From: Prevotella sp.
Lineage (GTDB): Bacteria > Bacteroidota > Bacteroidia > Bacteroidales > Bacteroidaceae
Assembly: GCA_017557185.1 (NCBI GenBank)
Contig: JAFZAP010000027.1
Location: 1-56,757, forward strand
Length of the DNA stretch: 56,757 nucleotides
Direction of reading: 5' to 3'
Part shown: piece after piece, positions 31,220 through 41,700 of the stretch
How the letters are laid out: every line of letters begins with the position of its first letter
How positions within the stretch are numbered: the first letter of the stretch is position 1
Made by a program: the position numbers and the translations under genes
The notes under the pieces: model-generated
What the model saw: the letters and a program-made list of their open reading frames with translations, nothing else
Database searches by the model: none
Told to the model about the DNA's origin: nothing

Positions 31220-31227
31220 CAAATTTA
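31220..31227 (-). promoter_or_regulatory. Promoter -7 element of the FAS1/SusCD locus
   Basis: On the minus strand this reads TAAATTTG, a full match to the Bacteroidetes -7 consensus TAnnTTTG, within an AT-rich stretch between the toroid-enzyme gene and the multi-FAS1 gene. The 5' leader would be about 60 nt. I see no good TTTG at the expected upstream distance, only a T-rich run, so the -33 part is weak. Confidence 0.5.
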
Positions 31228-31262
31228 ATATAAATTTTTGAAAAAAACGTAGAAAACTGAAA

Positions 31263-34200
31263 TTATTTTCTTTTCTGCAGCGATTTCTTCCCTTTCTTTA
31301 CATAAATAGTTGGCAAAGATGCAAGTTTCCCCGTTGAGATTTTCCGGCCTGCCAAGTCGTAGCAAGCATCCGAAGCGGCGATGTTGTCCTTGGCAACGAG
31401 GTTGATGGCGGTGTTTATTTTCTGCAATAAGCGAACGTTATCTATATAAAGTAAGGTATTGTTAGCGGCTCCCACACTGGTCGAAGTCTGATAACCCAGT
31501 GAGAGTATCACGTCGCCAGCCTCATTGAGGGTAAAGTCATAACACATGGTTTTCCAGCTATTAGGTTCTGCGGGATAGCGGTAGTCGGTCTTCGCGCCGA
31601 TCTTCACACCTGTAAGCGATGTATTGGTGTTACCTGTGGCTATCACACTCTTTCCATCGTTTTTCTGCTGATTGGTGCACTCGTATTTCATATTCAGCAA
31701 CATACGGTATTCGCCGGCTGGAAGACTGACCGTCTGTGTAATGGCATTCTGTCCGGCTGCCCACGAGTTCAGTACCGTCAGCGTACGACCACCTTTGTCA
31801 TCATCGGCCAACAGACCGGCTGTCTGTGCCGCATAGTTGCCCACATTCGTCGGGCTCACGCAGAACAGATCCATCGAATAAGGCATAGAGTACATGCGGG
31901 CATAGTTCGAACTACCCGACATCCTGTTACCAGCCGTCCATCCTTTCACGGGCAGGACGTTGGGAAATTTCGCATTCGCGGCTGCGACTTTGTTTACATA
32001 GCAGTCTGCATAGGTCACACCGGAGGCCGTCACGTCCTTACCGCGGTCACCATAGGTGACGTCCTCCTCAAAACTAGGGTTTACGAGTTGCGCGGTAATA
32101 TCAGTAAACCCCTTCGTGAGATCTTCGGCTGTTGTTTCGGGAAAACTCGTATTCATTTCTATCTGCAAGTCGTCATCAACGATGCGTGCAGTAAACGATC
32201 CTGCTGTTGTCACCGTTTTCTTAACAATGCCCTTCGTGGTGATGGCCGAAATTTCAAAGTCGCACACACAGTCCACAATGCTTCTGAAATAGGCGACTTG
32301 TGGATTGTCGGCATCCTGCACTGCCTCCAGGCCAGCACTGTCGAAGTAGAATTTCACCACATCGCTATGGCTGTGGTTGGGTTCCACGGCAAAGGTATAG
32401 CTGACATTCATATCGTCCGATGCCGACAGCACAGGGAAACCATAGGGGGTCTTAATGGGATCCAGCGTGCACTTTTCCGCCGAGGCGAAGTTCGTCAGCA
32501 ACAGATAGCCGGTGCCATCAGGATCGAATGTCATTACGCCATTCCAACCCGCAGGCACTTTGTCCTTCAGGTCTATGAGCTGGGAAGCAAGTGCGTGGGT
32601 CTGGTCGGCATCAACGTTGCTGTAGTAAACCATTGCGCGGCGATCCACTACGTCACCCGCCTTCATCGAGCGTCTTTTGTTCTGAAAGAGTGAGGAGAGC
32701 TTTGAGGTCATCACCGAATTGTTGTTGGCACGGTCTCCAAAGTACATTTGCTTTTCGCCTGTGCCCACGAAGCCCAATTCACCGTCGATGTTCAGCCATG
32801 AGGTGCCGAGTGTCTGCGAGTCGTTTCCCTTAACCACAGCCTGTCCTTGTTCGTGGTAGAGCGTTCGGCTGGTTTTCGTCAGCTCGTCCATGCTGATGGC
32901 CATCAGTCCTCCCATCTCTTTGGTGATGGTGGCATCGCTGTTTGCACGGACGTAGTCGATATAAATCACCGCATTGCCAGGTGTCGAGTAGATGGCGAAT
33001 CGGTTGTTCAGCGTGCCATCGTTGGTATTCAGTTCGCCATTCATTGTCCAGGCATCTCCCTTTAGATCATAGATGCCGCTGACAACGGGTGTGGCATTGG
33101 TTTTCTTGCCTTCAATCTCATACCATCCCAGAAAGTTTCCAGTGTTGTTAGCGCGGAAAGGCACCACGATTTTATTCTTGTCCACCGAGTTGGCGGCGAT
33201 ATAGCCCGTGTAGCTTTGCAAGCCTGTGCTCCACGAGAACGTCGTGAAGCGATCGCGAGTGAAGGCACGCACGATATTCTGCGTATCCAGTTTTTTTGCG
33301 GTGCTGTAGCGCTGGCGGAATGTCTCGAAGTCGGTAGCCTCGAGGTCGGCGGTCGGCAGCACGTGGTGCATGAGCCAGGTCATCATCACACGATGAGCCT
33401 CCACACCCATGCGACGTGCGCCCACGTCAGCACGCAGCAGCCATGAACCATCGCTGGTGGTTTTCTGTCTAGCCTTGATATATTTATAGGCAAGGTTCTC
33501 GAGCATCAGCGCATCGGCGTCCCTGAGGAAACAGGCATTCGTCGAATAGCTGGTAATCTGGTCATAGAGGAACAGGCTCCAGTCGTTACCGTTGGGCATA
33601 GCGAGTTCGCCGTCGGTGAGCGCAAGCCAGTTCAGTACTTCCGTCTGCACCTCCTTGTTGTGGTGCATCAGTGCATTTGTCTTCCATTTCTCCTCACCAT
33701 AAAGTTCCTGTTGGAACAATTTCAGGGCGAGGGCTGCCTCGCCCAATTCCTGCATTACTACGTTCTGGTACGAGGTATGGAAGTAATTATGGTTCTGTAG
33801 TGTATAGTCGTCGTAGAGGTTTTGCCCTTTGTAGAGCTGTGCTACGGTCTTTGAGTCATAATCAGGATCGACAACGGTACGGTCAGTCTTGTCGCTGATG
33901 TGCGAGTAGCTGTTGATGGCAAACTCGCGCAGCCGCTGGAACCAGCGGGCTGCCAGCGCGTCGTCGGGGAACAGGCCAAGTGTAGCAGCGAGGATATCGG
34001 CCTCCCAGCCGTTCTCCTCTGCCTTGGTATCGCCACTGTAGCCCGTAGGTATCGAGCGTGTGAGCTCGTAGTTGCATTCTGCCTTTAGCAGTTTGTAGAT
34101 GTAATTGCGTTGTTTCTCCGTGAGTTTATCCCACTGGAAGAACGCGGAGTAGGCCACGCTCATGGCCCAGAGGCTCGACTCCCATGCATAGTCGCTGGTT

Positions 34201-34655
34201 GACACCGAGCCCCAATAGTTGTTGCCCGAACACACTTTCAGCTTGTTCGCCTTGTGGGTGCTATAGGCAAAAATCAGCGATTTCATCGCCATTTCTTCGA
34301 CATCGTCCCACGTCACACCCGTGGGCAGTGTCACCTTTCCCTTACCATACTTCACGAGAAACGCACAGATCATTGAGAGGTCGGCATTCGGACGCACACC
34401 GCGCTCATCGTTGGCCATTGTATTCTCCCCACGGAAGCAGCCGCAGGCCTCGCCTTCGCTGTTCGGAGTCTGAGCCTGCTGGAAGTCGTTCTTCATGTAC
34501 TTGGCGAAATCGGCGAGCATCTGCAGCAAATCATTCTGCATAGCGGTTTCACCGACAAACTCGGCCGTGATTGTGCCTTCGGTGGGACTATCGTTCTGTG
34601 CTGTTGCCCAAAGACTCGTGGTGAGCAGAACAGTCAGGAAAAGGAGTTTCTTCAT
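31263..34655 (-). CDS. Secreted alpha/alpha-toroid protein, polysaccharide-lyase-like
   Basis: 1130 residues, signal peptide MKKLLFLTVLLTTSLWATAQ. Residues about 60-470 are helical and aromatic-rich (YAWESSLWAMSVAYSAFFQWDKLT, ENGWEADILAATLGLFPDDA, LQNHNYFHTSYQNVVMQELGEAALAL, MPNGNDWSLFLYDQ), like the alpha/alpha toroid of heparinase- and PL8-type lyases. Residues about 480-830 form a beta-rich supersandwich (FTTFSWSTGLQSYTGYI, SWLNIDGELGFVGTGEKQMYFGD). A C-terminal jelly-roll at about 860-1090 (LVNPSFEEDVTYGD, VSLPAGEYRMLLNMKYEC) looks like a carbohydrate-binding module, followed by the tail YDLAGRKIST...IYVKKGKK. His/Tyr in NHNYFHTSY are candidate catalytic residues. I cannot assign it to a known lyase family, so a non-lyase hydrolase is possible. 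It has the same direction as the locus downstream but ends 110 nt before it. Confidence 0.82.
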   Translation of the reverse strand: MKKLLFLTVLLTTSLWATAQNDSPTEGTITAEFVGETAMQNDLLQMLADFAKYMKNDFQQAQTPNSEGEACGCFRGENTMANDERGVRPNADLSMICAFLVKYGKGKVTLPTGVTWDDVEEMAMKSLIFAYSTHKANKLKVCSGNNYWGSVSTSDYAWESSLWAMSVAYSAFFQWDKLTEKQRNYIYKLLKAECNYELTRSIPTGYSGDTKAEENGWEADILAATLGLFPDDALAARWFQRLREFAINSYSHISDKTDRTVVDPDYDSKTVAQLYKGQNLYDDYTLQNHNYFHTSYQNVVMQELGEAALALKLFQQELYGEEKWKTNALMHHNKEVQTEVLNWLALTDGELAMPNGNDWSLFLYDQITSYSTNACFLRDADALMLENLAYKYIKARQKTTSDGSWLLRADVGARRMGVEAHRVMMTWLMHHVLPTADLEATDFETFRQRYSTAKKLDTQNIVRAFTRDRFTTFSWSTGLQSYTGYIAANSVDKNKIVVPFRANNTGNFLGWYEIEGKKTNATPVVSGIYDLKGDAWTMNGELNTNDGTLNNRFAIYSTPGNAVIYIDYVRANSDATITKEMGGLMAISMDELTKTSRTLYHEQGQAVVKGNDSQTLGTSWLNIDGELGFVGTGEKQMYFGDRANNNSVMTSKLSSLFQNKRRSMKAGDVVDRRAMVYYSNVDADQTHALASQLIDLKDKVPAGWNGVMTFDPDGTGYLLLTNFASAEKCTLDPIKTPYGFPVLSASDDMNVSYTFAVEPNHSHSDVVKFYFDSAGLEAVQDADNPQVAYFRSIVDCVCDFEISAITTKGIVKKTVTTAGSFTARIVDDDLQIEMNTSFPETTAEDLTKGFTDITAQLVNPSFEEDVTYGDRGKDVTASGVTYADCYVNKVAAANAKFPNVLPVKGWTAGNRMSGSSNYARMYSMPYSMDLFCVSPTNVGNYAAQTAGLLADDDKGGRTLTVLNSWAAGQNAITQTVSLPAGEYRMLLNMKYECTNQQKNDGKSVIATGNTNTSLTGVKIGAKTDYRYPAEPNSWKTMCYDFTLNEAGDVILSLGYQTSTSVGAANNTLLYIDNVRLLQKINTAINLVAKDNIAASDACYDLAGRKISTGKLASLPTIYVKKGKKSLQKRK

Positions 34656-34692
34656 GAGGTTACGAGTTATCTGTAATCCAGTTTTTCCAAAG

Positions 34693-34728
34693 AAAAAAAC
34701 GGCTCCCTACCACTGAGCAGGGAGCCGT
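34693..34728 (-). terminator. Intrinsic terminator of the modular secreted-protein gene
   Basis: ACGGCTCCCT (34699-34708) and AGGGAGCCGT (34719-34728) form a perfect 10-bp stem with a 10-nt loop. On the minus strand the stem is followed by seven U (34693-34699). It lies 17 nt after the stop of the gene ending at 34745 and before the toroid-enzyme gene, so that gene should be expressed separately or by read-through. Confidence 0.88.
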
Positions 34729-34744
34729 CATTATCGCTTGATGA

Positions 34745-37700
34745 TTACTTCACCATGATCTTCATGGCCTTACCGTCGCGAACGACGATGTTCAGGCCAC
34801 GCTGCAGCTTGCTGGTGCGCATGCCGTTGACAGTGTAGATGCCGTCGACAGCCATCTTCTCAACACCAATCTCGTCAATACCAGTGGCGAGCGGGCCATC
34901 CCAGCCGCTGTTGTCACCCTTGGCAGTGAGCGTGAGACGCCAGTTGCAAACCGAGAACCAAGTGCCGGTGAATTCCTTACCAGTGTACTCAGGTCCTACA
35001 GCCATACCAATCACGATCTTGTGATCCTTCACAACCACACCAGGAACCTCCAGGCGCATCCAACCGCGACCCTCGCCCATGTTGGCATTCACGATGTTCT
35101 GCACGTCGAAGTAGTCGGGATCGTCGTCGGTCATCGTTGAGAAGCGAGCTGCAGCCTCTTCCCAGATCTGACCCCACTTATCGGTTGCACGATCAGTGAC
35201 CTCCTCACCAGTCTCATCGCTGATGTAGGTGTAGTATTGCATTGGGATCTCTACCCATGTGGTATCGGTCTTAGCAGCGCCGCCGTTAGCACCGAAGATG
35301 AAGGCACCCTCGCCGCTCGTACGAACATCGGCACCGATTGTGTAGGTACCATTGGGCACACCAAGTACAACCTGCTCACCATAGTAGCGCAGAGCACCCT
35401 CTGTGGAATTGTAAGAGTCGAAGTAGCGTACGCTTTCATCGCCACTCCACCACTGACCGCTCTTGATCGGGCCGTCGTTGTAGGTGAGGTTCCAACCGGT
35501 CTCAGCCTCAGCCATCGGGTTCTGAATGAACGAAGTGTAGTCGGTAGCATCAGGATTGTTGTCGTAGGTATCCTGCTTCTTACAGTTGTATACCAAGGTC
35601 TTCAGTTCCTCAACATAAGCATCCACGGTCTCCTTGTCCTTCATCTCGCTGCAGAGCAGATTGATGTGAGAAGCCATGCGATCGCCAAGAACCTTCTTCA
35701 CCTGCTCGGAAGCAGTCTTGTTCTTCAGCGCTGCAGCCTCTTGGAATGCGGGGATGTAAGTATTGACGTAGTTCTTCAGCTCGTCAATCTTAGCATCAAC
35801 ACCCTCATAGGTAGCCTCGTCGCTGGCGATATAGCTCTTCACGTAGTCAAGAGCGAAGCGTGCAATAGGAGCAGCGTCGTCGTAGTCGCCATTCGACAGA
35901 GCCTCATCCACTGTCGGGATGGTCTTACCCTCAGCCATGATCTCGTTGTACTTGCCCTCTGAAGCTTCAACCAGAGTAGTAACCTCGTTGAGCATATCGA
36001 GATCCTTGGAAATCTCATAGTTGGTGAGGATTTCCTCTGCCTTAGCCTGGTCGGCAGCGAAGTGCATGTTCTTCACCTCTTCCTTCAGTTCAGCAACGCG
36101 AGCATTCAAAGCTTCAGCAATCTGCTCCTCGGTAGCGGGACCGCAGTAGAGCAGCTTGAAGTTGGTTACCAAGAACCAACCAGCAGAAGCCTGGCCGTTA
36201 CCAGTACCCATTGCGCCAATGGTCAGCTTGCCGTCAGGAACGATAATAGCGTCGGTCGTGGTCAGAGTCTCCCACTCGCCGATACCGCCATCAACCCATG
36301 TGTCATAGGTGAGTGCAGCCGACTTCGTGTTGCCCAGAACGCCCTTGGCATAAGTGTGCTGGTCGGTGCAATAGCCAGCCTGAGTGATGAGGTCGGCCGA
36401 CACCTTATAGAATCCAGCAGGCAGATCGGTCAGATCCTGAGCGATACCCAGTGTGCCAGTGAATCCGCTTGCCCAAGCATTCCAGCAGGTACGGCCCTGC
36501 TGCCAGTTCAGACGCTGGTCGCCACCCTGCTCGGTGCCACTCTTATACCAGCCATCGCTTGTGCCGTCGAACGGAGCGCTACCAACAGTGTAGGGATTCT
36601 CCTCATCGAACTCGTGCGGGAACTCATACAGGCCATATTCGCCCATCTTCGGCTGACCCGAACGTGCTACGAACCAAGGATTAGCCACACGGTGTGTGAA
36701 GTTAGCGGGATTCTCCATCGTGCCAACCTGACTCTCATAGTAAGCGTTAATAGCTTCCTGCAGACCCTCGAGAGCCTCCTTGATTTCAGCAGAACCGCCA
36801 TTTGCTACCACTGCCTGATACTTGTCAATGGCTGCCTCCAGTTCGGCCTTGCCGGGATAGTCGGTCTCGTAGGCAAGCTGCTCAGCCTCAGCGATCATCT
36901 CGTCAAGAGCAACCACATCTTCCATGGCCTTCTGATACTTCTCAATGGCATCCTTGATGTCCTGCAGGAGCTGGCGTGCTTCCTCCACGTTGTCGGTGTC
37001 AATCTTGTCGTCGAGTGCCATATAAACTTCCTCAATCTCGTTAGCAAGACCCTGATAGTCGGTCATTTCGTCACGAATGTCGCGAAGCTGCTCCAGATAG
37101 TACAAGCAGTCCTCAACCAGGATGTCAATCTCGTCAGCATCACCGATCTTGATCAGCTTGATACCGTCGATGCAAAGGAAGGGGTTCGAACCAGAGCCAC
37201 CGCTCGACTCAAAACCAAACTCCATTGAGAAGTCGGTGGTCGGGGTGAATTCGATGGTGTGCAGCGTCCACTCTTGATCGTTGAAGCCCGTCTCATCCTC
37301 CCAGACATCGCGACGGCAGGTCACCTTCGAAAGGTTCTTACCATTCTTACCGTTGGGGTTGATGTTGATGGCCCAATACTCCAGACGATACTGAGCGCAA
37401 GGCAGTTTCACCGTCTGCTTGTAAACAGCACGACCGCCCCAACCAGCACGCAGGTAGGCAAAACCAATGTTGTCCTCACCGCTGGCAACAGCCGGACGTT
37501 CAGGGACTTCCAGATAGGTGCTACCATCGTCGGCAATAGGAATTGCCTGTGACTTCAGGTCGTAGGGAAGGGTACCGAAATACACCCACTCACACTTCGG
37601 GAAGGTCTGATTGTTCACGTTCTCCCAACCCTTCACCTGGCCGATGAAGCCATTGGTAGCCTCAAGAGTACGACCGTCGGCACGGTGATTGGGCGTAGCT

Positions 37701-37927
37701 GGATTCACGAGAGCATACACCGAATTGTCAGCGGCAATACCGGCGATGCTTCGATTGCTGAGAATATTCGACTGGTCGACGATTTCCTTCTTCGAACCAT
37801 CAACCTGCCACGTCAAATCCTCATCAAATCCTGCATTGGCGATGTACTCAGTTACATCGATCTCTTCTTGTGCCAGAACGGGCATGCCGATCATCGCAGC
37901 AAGAGCGAAAAGTAGAATTTTCTTCAT
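34745..37927 (-). CDS. Large modular secreted protein (CBM-like and helical modules)
   Basis: 1060 residues, signal peptide MKKILLFALAAMIGMPVLAQ. Three beta-sandwich, galactose-binding-like modules alternate with alpha-helical spacers. Module 1 is at about residues 25-275 (EYIANAGFDEDLTWQVDG; KQTVKLPCAQYRLEYWAIN). A FIVAR-like helical repeat follows at about 280-400 (EAEQLAYETDYPGKAELEAAIDKYQAVV). Module 2 is at about 405-600 (TDLPAGFYKVSADLITQAGY), a helical spacer at about 605-780, and module 3 at about 790-1010 (VVLGVPNGTYTIGADVRTSGEGAF). The tail reads DGIYTVNGMRTSKLQRGLNIVVRDGKAMKIMVK in outline, a C-terminal motif common in Prevotella secreted proteins. No catalytic domain is recognised; surface carbohydrate binding is likely but inferred. 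It is divergent from, and built like, the gene at 38742-42500. Confidence 0.88.
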   Translation of the reverse strand: MKKILLFALAAMIGMPVLAQEEIDVTEYIANAGFDEDLTWQVDGSKKEIVDQSNILSNRSIAGIAADNSVYALVNPATPNHRADGRTLEATNGFIGQVKGWENVNNQTFPKCEWVYFGTLPYDLKSQAIPIADDGSTYLEVPERPAVASGEDNIGFAYLRAGWGGRAVYKQTVKLPCAQYRLEYWAININPNGKNGKNLSKVTCRRDVWEDETGFNDQEWTLHTIEFTPTTDFSMEFGFESSGGSGSNPFLCIDGIKLIKIGDADEIDILVEDCLYYLEQLRDIRDEMTDYQGLANEIEEVYMALDDKIDTDNVEEARQLLQDIKDAIEKYQKAMEDVVALDEMIAEAEQLAYETDYPGKAELEAAIDKYQAVVANGGSAEIKEALEGLQEAINAYYESQVGTMENPANFTHRVANPWFVARSGQPKMGEYGLYEFPHEFDEENPYTVGSAPFDGTSDGWYKSGTEQGGDQRLNWQQGRTCWNAWASGFTGTLGIAQDLTDLPAGFYKVSADLITQAGYCTDQHTYAKGVLGNTKSAALTYDTWVDGGIGEWETLTTTDAIIVPDGKLTIGAMGTGNGQASAGWFLVTNFKLLYCGPATEEQIAEALNARVAELKEEVKNMHFAADQAKAEEILTNYEISKDLDMLNEVTTLVEASEGKYNEIMAEGKTIPTVDEALSNGDYDDAAPIARFALDYVKSYIASDEATYEGVDAKIDELKNYVNTYIPAFQEAAALKNKTASEQVKKVLGDRMASHINLLCSEMKDKETVDAYVEELKTLVYNCKKQDTYDNNPDATDYTSFIQNPMAEAETGWNLTYNDGPIKSGQWWSGDESVRYFDSYNSTEGALRYYGEQVVLGVPNGTYTIGADVRTSGEGAFIFGANGGAAKTDTTWVEIPMQYYTYISDETGEEVTDRATDKWGQIWEEAAARFSTMTDDDPDYFDVQNIVNANMGEGRGWMRLEVPGVVVKDHKIVIGMAVGPEYTGKEFTGTWFSVCNWRLTLTAKGDNSGWDGPLATGIDEIGVEKMAVDGIYTVNGMRTSKLQRGLNIVVRDGKAMKIMVK

Positions 37928-37985
37928 ACGTTGTTTTTTGATTAGTTAGTAAATAATAATAATGAATGATAAAAAGATTTCCGTG

Positions 37986-38017
37986 CAAAGATAAGGCATT
38001 TTTCTGATACTTACAAA
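37986..38017 (-). promoter_or_regulatory. Promoter TTTG-N20-TATCTTTG
   Basis: On the minus strand, TTTG (38014-38017) is followed after 20 nt by TATCTTTG (37986-37993), a full Bacteroidetes sigma-ABfr type promoter. It sits about 58 nt upstream of the start codon at 37927. Confidence 0.8.
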
Positions 38018-38029
38018 CTTTTTGTGCCT

Positions 38030-38600
38030 TTTTTGCTAATAAACTTTTATCTTGCAGCCTTTCTTTCCAACAAAAACTACATTGGGCCGTTTCGTGCAAA
38101 TCGGTTTTGGGGGATGATGAAAGATTGAGATATCTAGGCAATTCGCAATTTGAAATAACCAAGAAAATATCGTACAAATACACTATCTGACTCCAAATGG
38201 GAACTATATACTTTTCAACCCTGCAGCATTACAAACCACCTCATTTATTCATAACGGAAAAAACTCGGAAAGAAACGGAAGAAACGGAAAATGTTGTGTA
38301 GAATTTTTCTGTATATTCTGAAAGATTTCGTGATGTGAATAGAAAGAAAATGTTGGATTTCCGTTTTTTCCGTATAATTTCTGTTTATTTCCGTTGTTAT
38401 GTATGCCATCACGAAACTATTTCTTTGTGAATTATCTTTACATATTCAACAACGTTTGTCGTTCATGCGACGACTCCTGTTTTCCCGTCGTTCTTGTATA
38501 TGTCTCTTCATGCCCTGCATCGCCTTATTAACTCTTTTCATGCTAGCATGTGGGATTAGCGCAACACGAATTTGTTAAATTTTAAATAAAATCCTTATCT
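38030..38600. other. Long AT-rich region between divergent secreted-protein genes
   Basis: No credible gene. Around 38256-38400, repeated CGGAA motifs (left: CGGAAAAAACTCGGAAAGAAACGG pattern) face TTCCG motifs on the right (TTTCCGTTTTTTCCG, ATTTCCGTTG), an imperfect inverted repeat of about 150 bp; GAAAATGTTG occurs twice (near 38288 and 38347). The rest is plain AT-rich DNA in which I see nothing further. Confidence 0.5.
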
Positions 38601-38603
38601 TTT

Positions 38604-38635
38604 ATTGTGTAATTCAAATATTTTTAGTATGTTTG
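38604..38635 (+). promoter_or_regulatory. Promoter ATTG-N20-TATGTTTG
   Basis: TATGTTTG (38628-38635) matches TAnnTTTG exactly, with ATTG at 38604-38607 as a 3-of-4 match to the -33 box at 20-nt spacing. The leader to the start codon is about 100 nt and contains a small hairpin ACGGC/GCCGT around 38665-38683. Confidence 0.7.
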
Positions 38636-38741
38636 CACCCTGAATATGGTACGAGCTACTTAAACACGGCTTTCAAACCGCCGTAACTGATGTGATAATT
38701 ATCTTTATTTAATCAATTTATTGTCTAACAAACTAAAAACA

Positions 38742-41700
38742 ATGCTTATGAAACAACTTTTCCGTTATGTTTTGTTGCTTCTCGCAACATTCATGGGTAC
38801 AAGTGCTTTCGCTGCCGACTGGAACATTCCAGAACCGCAACCGTCTGCATTCGTACAAGGTGACACGTTCGCCATCCGCAACGTAGGCCTCCAGATGTTC
38901 CTTTACAAGGGCGAAGCTTGGGGAACCCAGGTTTGCGTCAACACCAAGGAGGATGCATTTGCTCAAGGCGAGTATTACCTCGTTGCTCCTACCATTGACG
39001 AAGCCAATGCCGACACATGGGGATCCTACTACATCCTCTTCGACAGCTTCGGAACATGGGGTTCGCACCGCATCTGGCGTCAGCCGGGCGATGGCAATCT
39101 TGGTACTGGTATCAAGGGCTGCTTCATCGACAATGCCGGTAACGGTCCTGATGAGCACCTTTGGGACATCCAGCCTGTTGGAGACAACAAGTACACCATT
39201 GGCATTCCTCCCACTTGTACTGAGGAGAACGGCGCTCGTGCAGATTGCTTGTATACTGAGGGAGAATTCCTCGGCGTACAGCTCGACCACGAATCAAACT
39301 GGGCTGCCAGCAATGCTGACGGCGTGACCTATGGTCTCTACTACGACGTTGTCTATGCCGACAACCCCGCGAACTGTCAGTGGGAGTTCTTCAACAAGAA
39401 GGACATCGACATCTACAATGGCAAATGGGAACTGGCTCACATGTGTGACGACGCTGCTGAAGTGGACATCCCCACCGACAGCTATGCTGCCATTATCAAC
39501 AATCCCAATGCTACGATTGAGGAAGTCAAAGCTGCCATTGCTGAACTGGAAGCAAAGCTGAGAGAGGCTGACTCTTGGAACTATCCTCAGGACATCACCG
39601 AGGGTATCATCAAGACTCCGAACCCCTATCAGAACCATGCTGACGGCTGGAGAGTCTATGATGGATCCGGCAAGGAGTTGACCGCTGCCAACATCGGTTC
39701 CAGCTCGAAGGAAGGCGACTGGTGGATTGGTGAGTTCTGGAATGCTTCCGGCTACTCCATCCGTCAGACCATTACTGTTCCGGCTGGTGTGTACACGCTG
39801 CGCTGCTATGCTATGACACGCGACAACATGAATGCCGTGCTGAAGGCTGGTGACAACCAGATGTTCATCGCACGCGTTCCCAGCTCAACGGCTAACGTTC
39901 GTTCGGCTGCTGCTGGCCTGTTCTTGAAGGGCGAGTGCCAGAACGACATCTCTTGGGTACAGCTTGAGGATGCCGATGTTGAAATCAGCCTGACCGCTGA
40001 CTCTGAAACCGGTGACCACTGGCTGCCTTGGCGTAACTTCCAGCTGCTCGACCGCGGTGCCAACATGCGTTCCTATCAGAAGGCTGCTGCCGCTCTGGCA
40101 GAAGGCTGGGAAGAAGAGTTCATCGACGAGAACGGTGATCCGCGCAACATCTTCACACAGGATTACTACGATGCTATTGCTGACGCTGTAGCAAGCATTC
40201 CGACCTCTACTAACACGGAAACTGCTCTGGCCATCTACAAGAAGGTACAGCAGTCGCTGAACGACCTGCGTGAGAACGTACAGCTCTATCGCTGGTTGTA
40301 TCTGCACACCGTGAACCCAGAGACGATGGAGAATCCTGCCAACGAGCCTTGGGGTCTCCGCGAGCCGTTCACCAGCGTATGGAGTGAGGCTGAGGAAATC
40401 TTCTACGATGAAGATTACACCAAGACCAATGAGTACCTGCGCGACCTGAAGGAGCGCTACATCAAGTCTCGTCAGGAGACCATCTGGAACATCGGTGACG
40501 AGGTTGATCGTGGCGGTGATGTTACCATCTACATCGAGAACCCGCACTTCAAGAACGACGACGGCACCGCTTCCAGCTTCGACGGTTGGACAGTTGGTAG
40601 CTCCTCAACGTTCCAGAACAACGCTGGCGCCATCCCCGTAATCGAGCAGTGGAATGGTAGCGGCAACACAGGTATCATCGACGTCTCTCAGGAAATCACC
40701 ATCCGCAAGGTGGGTGCTTATCGCCTGCAGACCAAGGGTTGGTATCGTTCGACCACCAATGAGGACACTCATGCTCAGGAAGGCTACAACACCGTGAACA
40801 CCTACCTGTTCGGTGCTTCGTCGGAGTATCGCTTCCACGACATCTATGAGCATCCTTACACTCCTCAGGAGAAGCAGCAGTACTTCCCGAAGGGTAACAT
40901 CTATGGTACGAACATGAATGGTGTTGGTCAGAGCGCTAATGGTCCTGGCGACACCGACGACGAGACCTACATCGAGACATTGCTCGAAGACGGTTGGGAG
41001 GTTTGCTATCCGAACAACTGCACCGGTGCTAACGAGTTGTTCAACAACCCGGATGTCAACTGGTACGACATGACCTGCGACTTCCTCGGACTCGGTGCTG
41101 ACACACCTGTGAAGATTGGTGTGCGCGGCCGCGACGTTCCTGGCTACGCTTGGCTCATCTGGGATGACTTCGAGCTGGTATTCATCGGTGACGAACTTGC
41201 CGACATGCAGCCCATCGCACAGCAGGCTGCCGACGCTGCCAAGGAGGAATTCCCATCGTTCGACGACATCGAGGCCAACAAGGCTAAGTGGGATGCCCTG
41301 CAGAACTACGTTGCTGTTCTGGAGAATCCTACCGACAAGGATGCCCTCGTAGAGGCTTACAAGAACATCGACAACGCTCGTGTTGCTCTGCGCAGCAGCA
41401 TGGAAGCCTATGCTAAGCTCCGCAAGGAGAACGACAAGCTGAACGACGACATCATCAAGTTCAGCCGCACCGCTAAGGAAGATGCTCTCGAAGCTGCCGA
41501 CAAGCTCTATCAGGAGGTTGAGGATATGCTTGCTAAGGGTACTGTGGCCGACGAGGACATCGACGCCGTCATTGAGCGCATCCTCGATGCTAAGAACGCT
41601 CTGCGCTTCCCGAACAACATGGACGAGGCCAGCGATGAGAACCCCGTTGACTGCACGGCTCTGATCAACAACCCGAAGTACTACGACGAGGGTACAACTA

